NCBI GenBank assembly: GCA_903853185.1
Contig: CAINSX010000052.1
Coordinates: 1-7,563, forward strand
Reading direction: 5' to 3'
DNA from: an uncultured Opitutia bacterium
GTDB lineage: Bacteria; Verrucomicrobiota; Verrucomicrobiia; Opitutales; UBA953
DNA length: 7,563 nucleotides
The position numbers and the translations under genes were made by a program. The notes beneath the pieces are model-generated. The model did not search any database and was not told the origin of the DNA. It saw only the letters and a list, made by a program, of their open reading frames with translations. Positions 6,948-7,563 of the stretch are shown here, one piece after another. Numbering within the stretch: position 1 is the first letter of the stretch; every line of letters starts with the position of its first letter.

Positions 6948-7115
6948 GGGGTGCCGACACGGGGAGGGTCGGAAGCCCGATAAGTTGGGCGGGTTCCGAC
7001 GGGGTGCAAACGCCTTTAATCAGGACCCCCTGCGGACCCTTAGATGTGAATAACTCTCCCTCTCCGGCTTATCCAAGAAATGTCGTGCTAGCCCCAACCC
7101 GACGGGCCCGGAAGC
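6948..7115 (-). promoter_or_regulatory. Intergenic leader of the MoxR–VWA operon
   Basis: These 168 bases separate the hydrolase stop from the VWA start and are the only sizeable non-coding stretch in the window. Because the genes downstream are tightly packed, the operon promoter should be here (inference). I find no convincing sigma-70 pair; the best is TTGGGG – 18 bases – GATAAG (7097 to 7068 on the minus strand), which is weak. The gap also holds a hairpin (6968-7000) and an 8-base palindrome CGGGCCCG (7103-7110). No T-run follows any stem, so no standard terminator for the hydrolase gene is evident. Confidence 0.45.
6968..7000 (-). other. Hairpin in the operon leader
   Basis: The arms are GTCGGAAGCCCG (6968-6979) and CGGGTTCCGAC (6990-7000) on the plus strand. 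They pair as 7 bp plus 4 bp with one bulged base and a 10-base loop. The stem ends 20 bases before the VWA ATG in the transcript. No U-tract follows, so it is more likely a leader structure or protein site than an intrinsic terminator. The 3' arm in the RNA (ending CCGAC) could alternatively pair with GTCGG at 6958-6954, next to the start codon. Confidence 0.5.
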
Positions 7116-7563
7116 TCAGTTACCCGATGATTTCAGGGCCGTCCGCAGCCATTCGACCTCGATTGCGGTCACCTCGGCGAACTTCTCTTTGTACACGCCG
7201 TAATGGGTGATGTCGGGGATGACGCGGTATTCGACCGGCACACCGTTAGCCTTGAGGATACCCGCGACCTTGCCGCCGTGCTGCCGGATGTCGACCAGTT
7301 CATCCTTCTCGGCGTCGACGAGCAACATCGGCACCTTGATCTTGGCCGCGGCCTCGATCGAATTGAATCCGACACTGCGCGCCGGGTTGGCTCGCATCAT
7401 CTCATAGGTAGCCAATTTTCCGCCGAGCTTACCCGTTTCGAAAGGTACTGGTTCAGATTCGCCGCGCGCCTGTTTCGTGGAGAGTTCTTGGGCGGCCTTC
7501 TCGGCGATGGGACCGCGGGCGGACATACCTGAAACCTGCGCGATGGCGAAACGGACACGGGCG
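7116..7563 (-). CDS. Alpha/beta hydrolase, C-terminal part (5' end beyond window)
   Basis: The last 149 or so residues of a hydrolase of the alpha/beta fold are visible; the frame stays open through the right edge, so the start and the nucleophile elbow lie outside. The first visible residues (RFAIAQVSG) look like the strand and turn that follow the nucleophile region. KVPMLLVDAEKDELVD carries the typical acid-loop pattern, with the likely catalytic Asp in EKDELV. DITHYGVY has the catalytic His followed by the Tyr-Gly-x-Tyr pattern seen in dienelactone hydrolase/S15-like members. A C-terminal amphipathic helix follows (EVEWLRTAL). The substrate cannot be told. It points the same way as the operon but is 168 bases away and functionally unrelated, so it is probably a separate unit. 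The Met at 7526 is internal, not a start, because conserved fold sequence continues upstream of it. Confidence 0.85.
   Translation of the reverse strand, partial: ARVRFAIAQVSGMSARGPIAEKAAQELSTKQARGESEPVPFETGKLGGKLATYEMMRANPARSVGFNSIEAAAKIKVPMLLVDAEKDELVDIRQHGGKVAGILKANGVPVEYRVIPDITHYGVYKEKFAEVTAIEVEWLRTALKSSGN

Noticed and set aside
7068..7097. Sigma-70-like promoter TTGGGG – 18 – GATAAG for the operon
   Set aside because: Three of six and four of six matches are too weak to call in the absence of a mapped transcript start; kept only as a hint in the leader entry.
7103..7110. Palindrome CGGGCCCG after the hydrolase gene as a terminator
   Set aside because: It has no loop and no T-run, and short GC palindromes are common in GC-rich DNA.
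66..7532. Other long plus-strand open frames (for example 66-479, 669-1079, 1380-2045, 5419-6192, 6168-6803, 7203-7532)
   Set aside because: All stand in the same codon-against-codon register to a confident minus-strand gene and are explained by avoidance of TTA, CTA and TCA. None shows a recognisable domain.

Overview
The window is a GC-rich bacterial stretch in which every credible gene lies on the minus strand. Five genes in a compact run form what I read as a MoxR–VWA envelope operon, related to but arranged differently from the Bat (Bacteroides aerotolerance) gene sets. A sixth, unrelated gene enters from the right edge. Most start codons lack a Shine-Dalgarno sequence, and two of them are preceded by A-rich DNA. 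Together with the high GC and the kind of genes present, this makes me think of the PVC group, perhaps Verrucomicrobiota. That taxonomic guess is inference and weak. No rRNA, tRNA, CRISPR array, insertion sequence or phage gene is visible.

Layout in the direction of transcription (right to left). From 7563 to 7116 is the C-terminal part of an alpha/beta hydrolase with its catalytic Asp and His regions. From 7115 to 6948 is a 168-base non-coding gap holding a hairpin (6968-7000), and it probably contains the operon promoter. The operon then runs: a membrane-anchored VWA-domain protein with an intact MIDAS (6947-5967); a small membrane-anchored helical, possibly TPR-like protein (5970-5407); a secreted Pro/Lys/Gly/Val protein built on a duplicated 57-residue unit (5410-4592); a 1178-residue exported solenoid protein with a C-terminal membrane anchor and a short cytoplasmic tail (4562-1026); and a MoxR-family AAA+ ATPase (977 to beyond the left edge). 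The first three genes are joined by two ATGA stop/start overlaps. The last two follow gaps of 29 and 48 bases.

Working model (inference): MoxR acts in the cytoplasm and the other four products are membrane-bound or periplasmic. The VWA protein would be the metal-dependent adhesion partner, the helical protein a Bat TPR analogue, and the giant protein a BatD-like element that crosses the membrane and offers a cytoplasmic tail to the ATPase. The repeat protein is the least expected component. The usual DUF58 partner is not in the window and may lie just beyond the left edge.

Items most worth a second look are the gene order and two unrecognised components of this MoxR–VWA locus, the 57-residue repeat kept under protein-level selection, and a canonical G-quadruplex motif on the template strand just in front of moxR.
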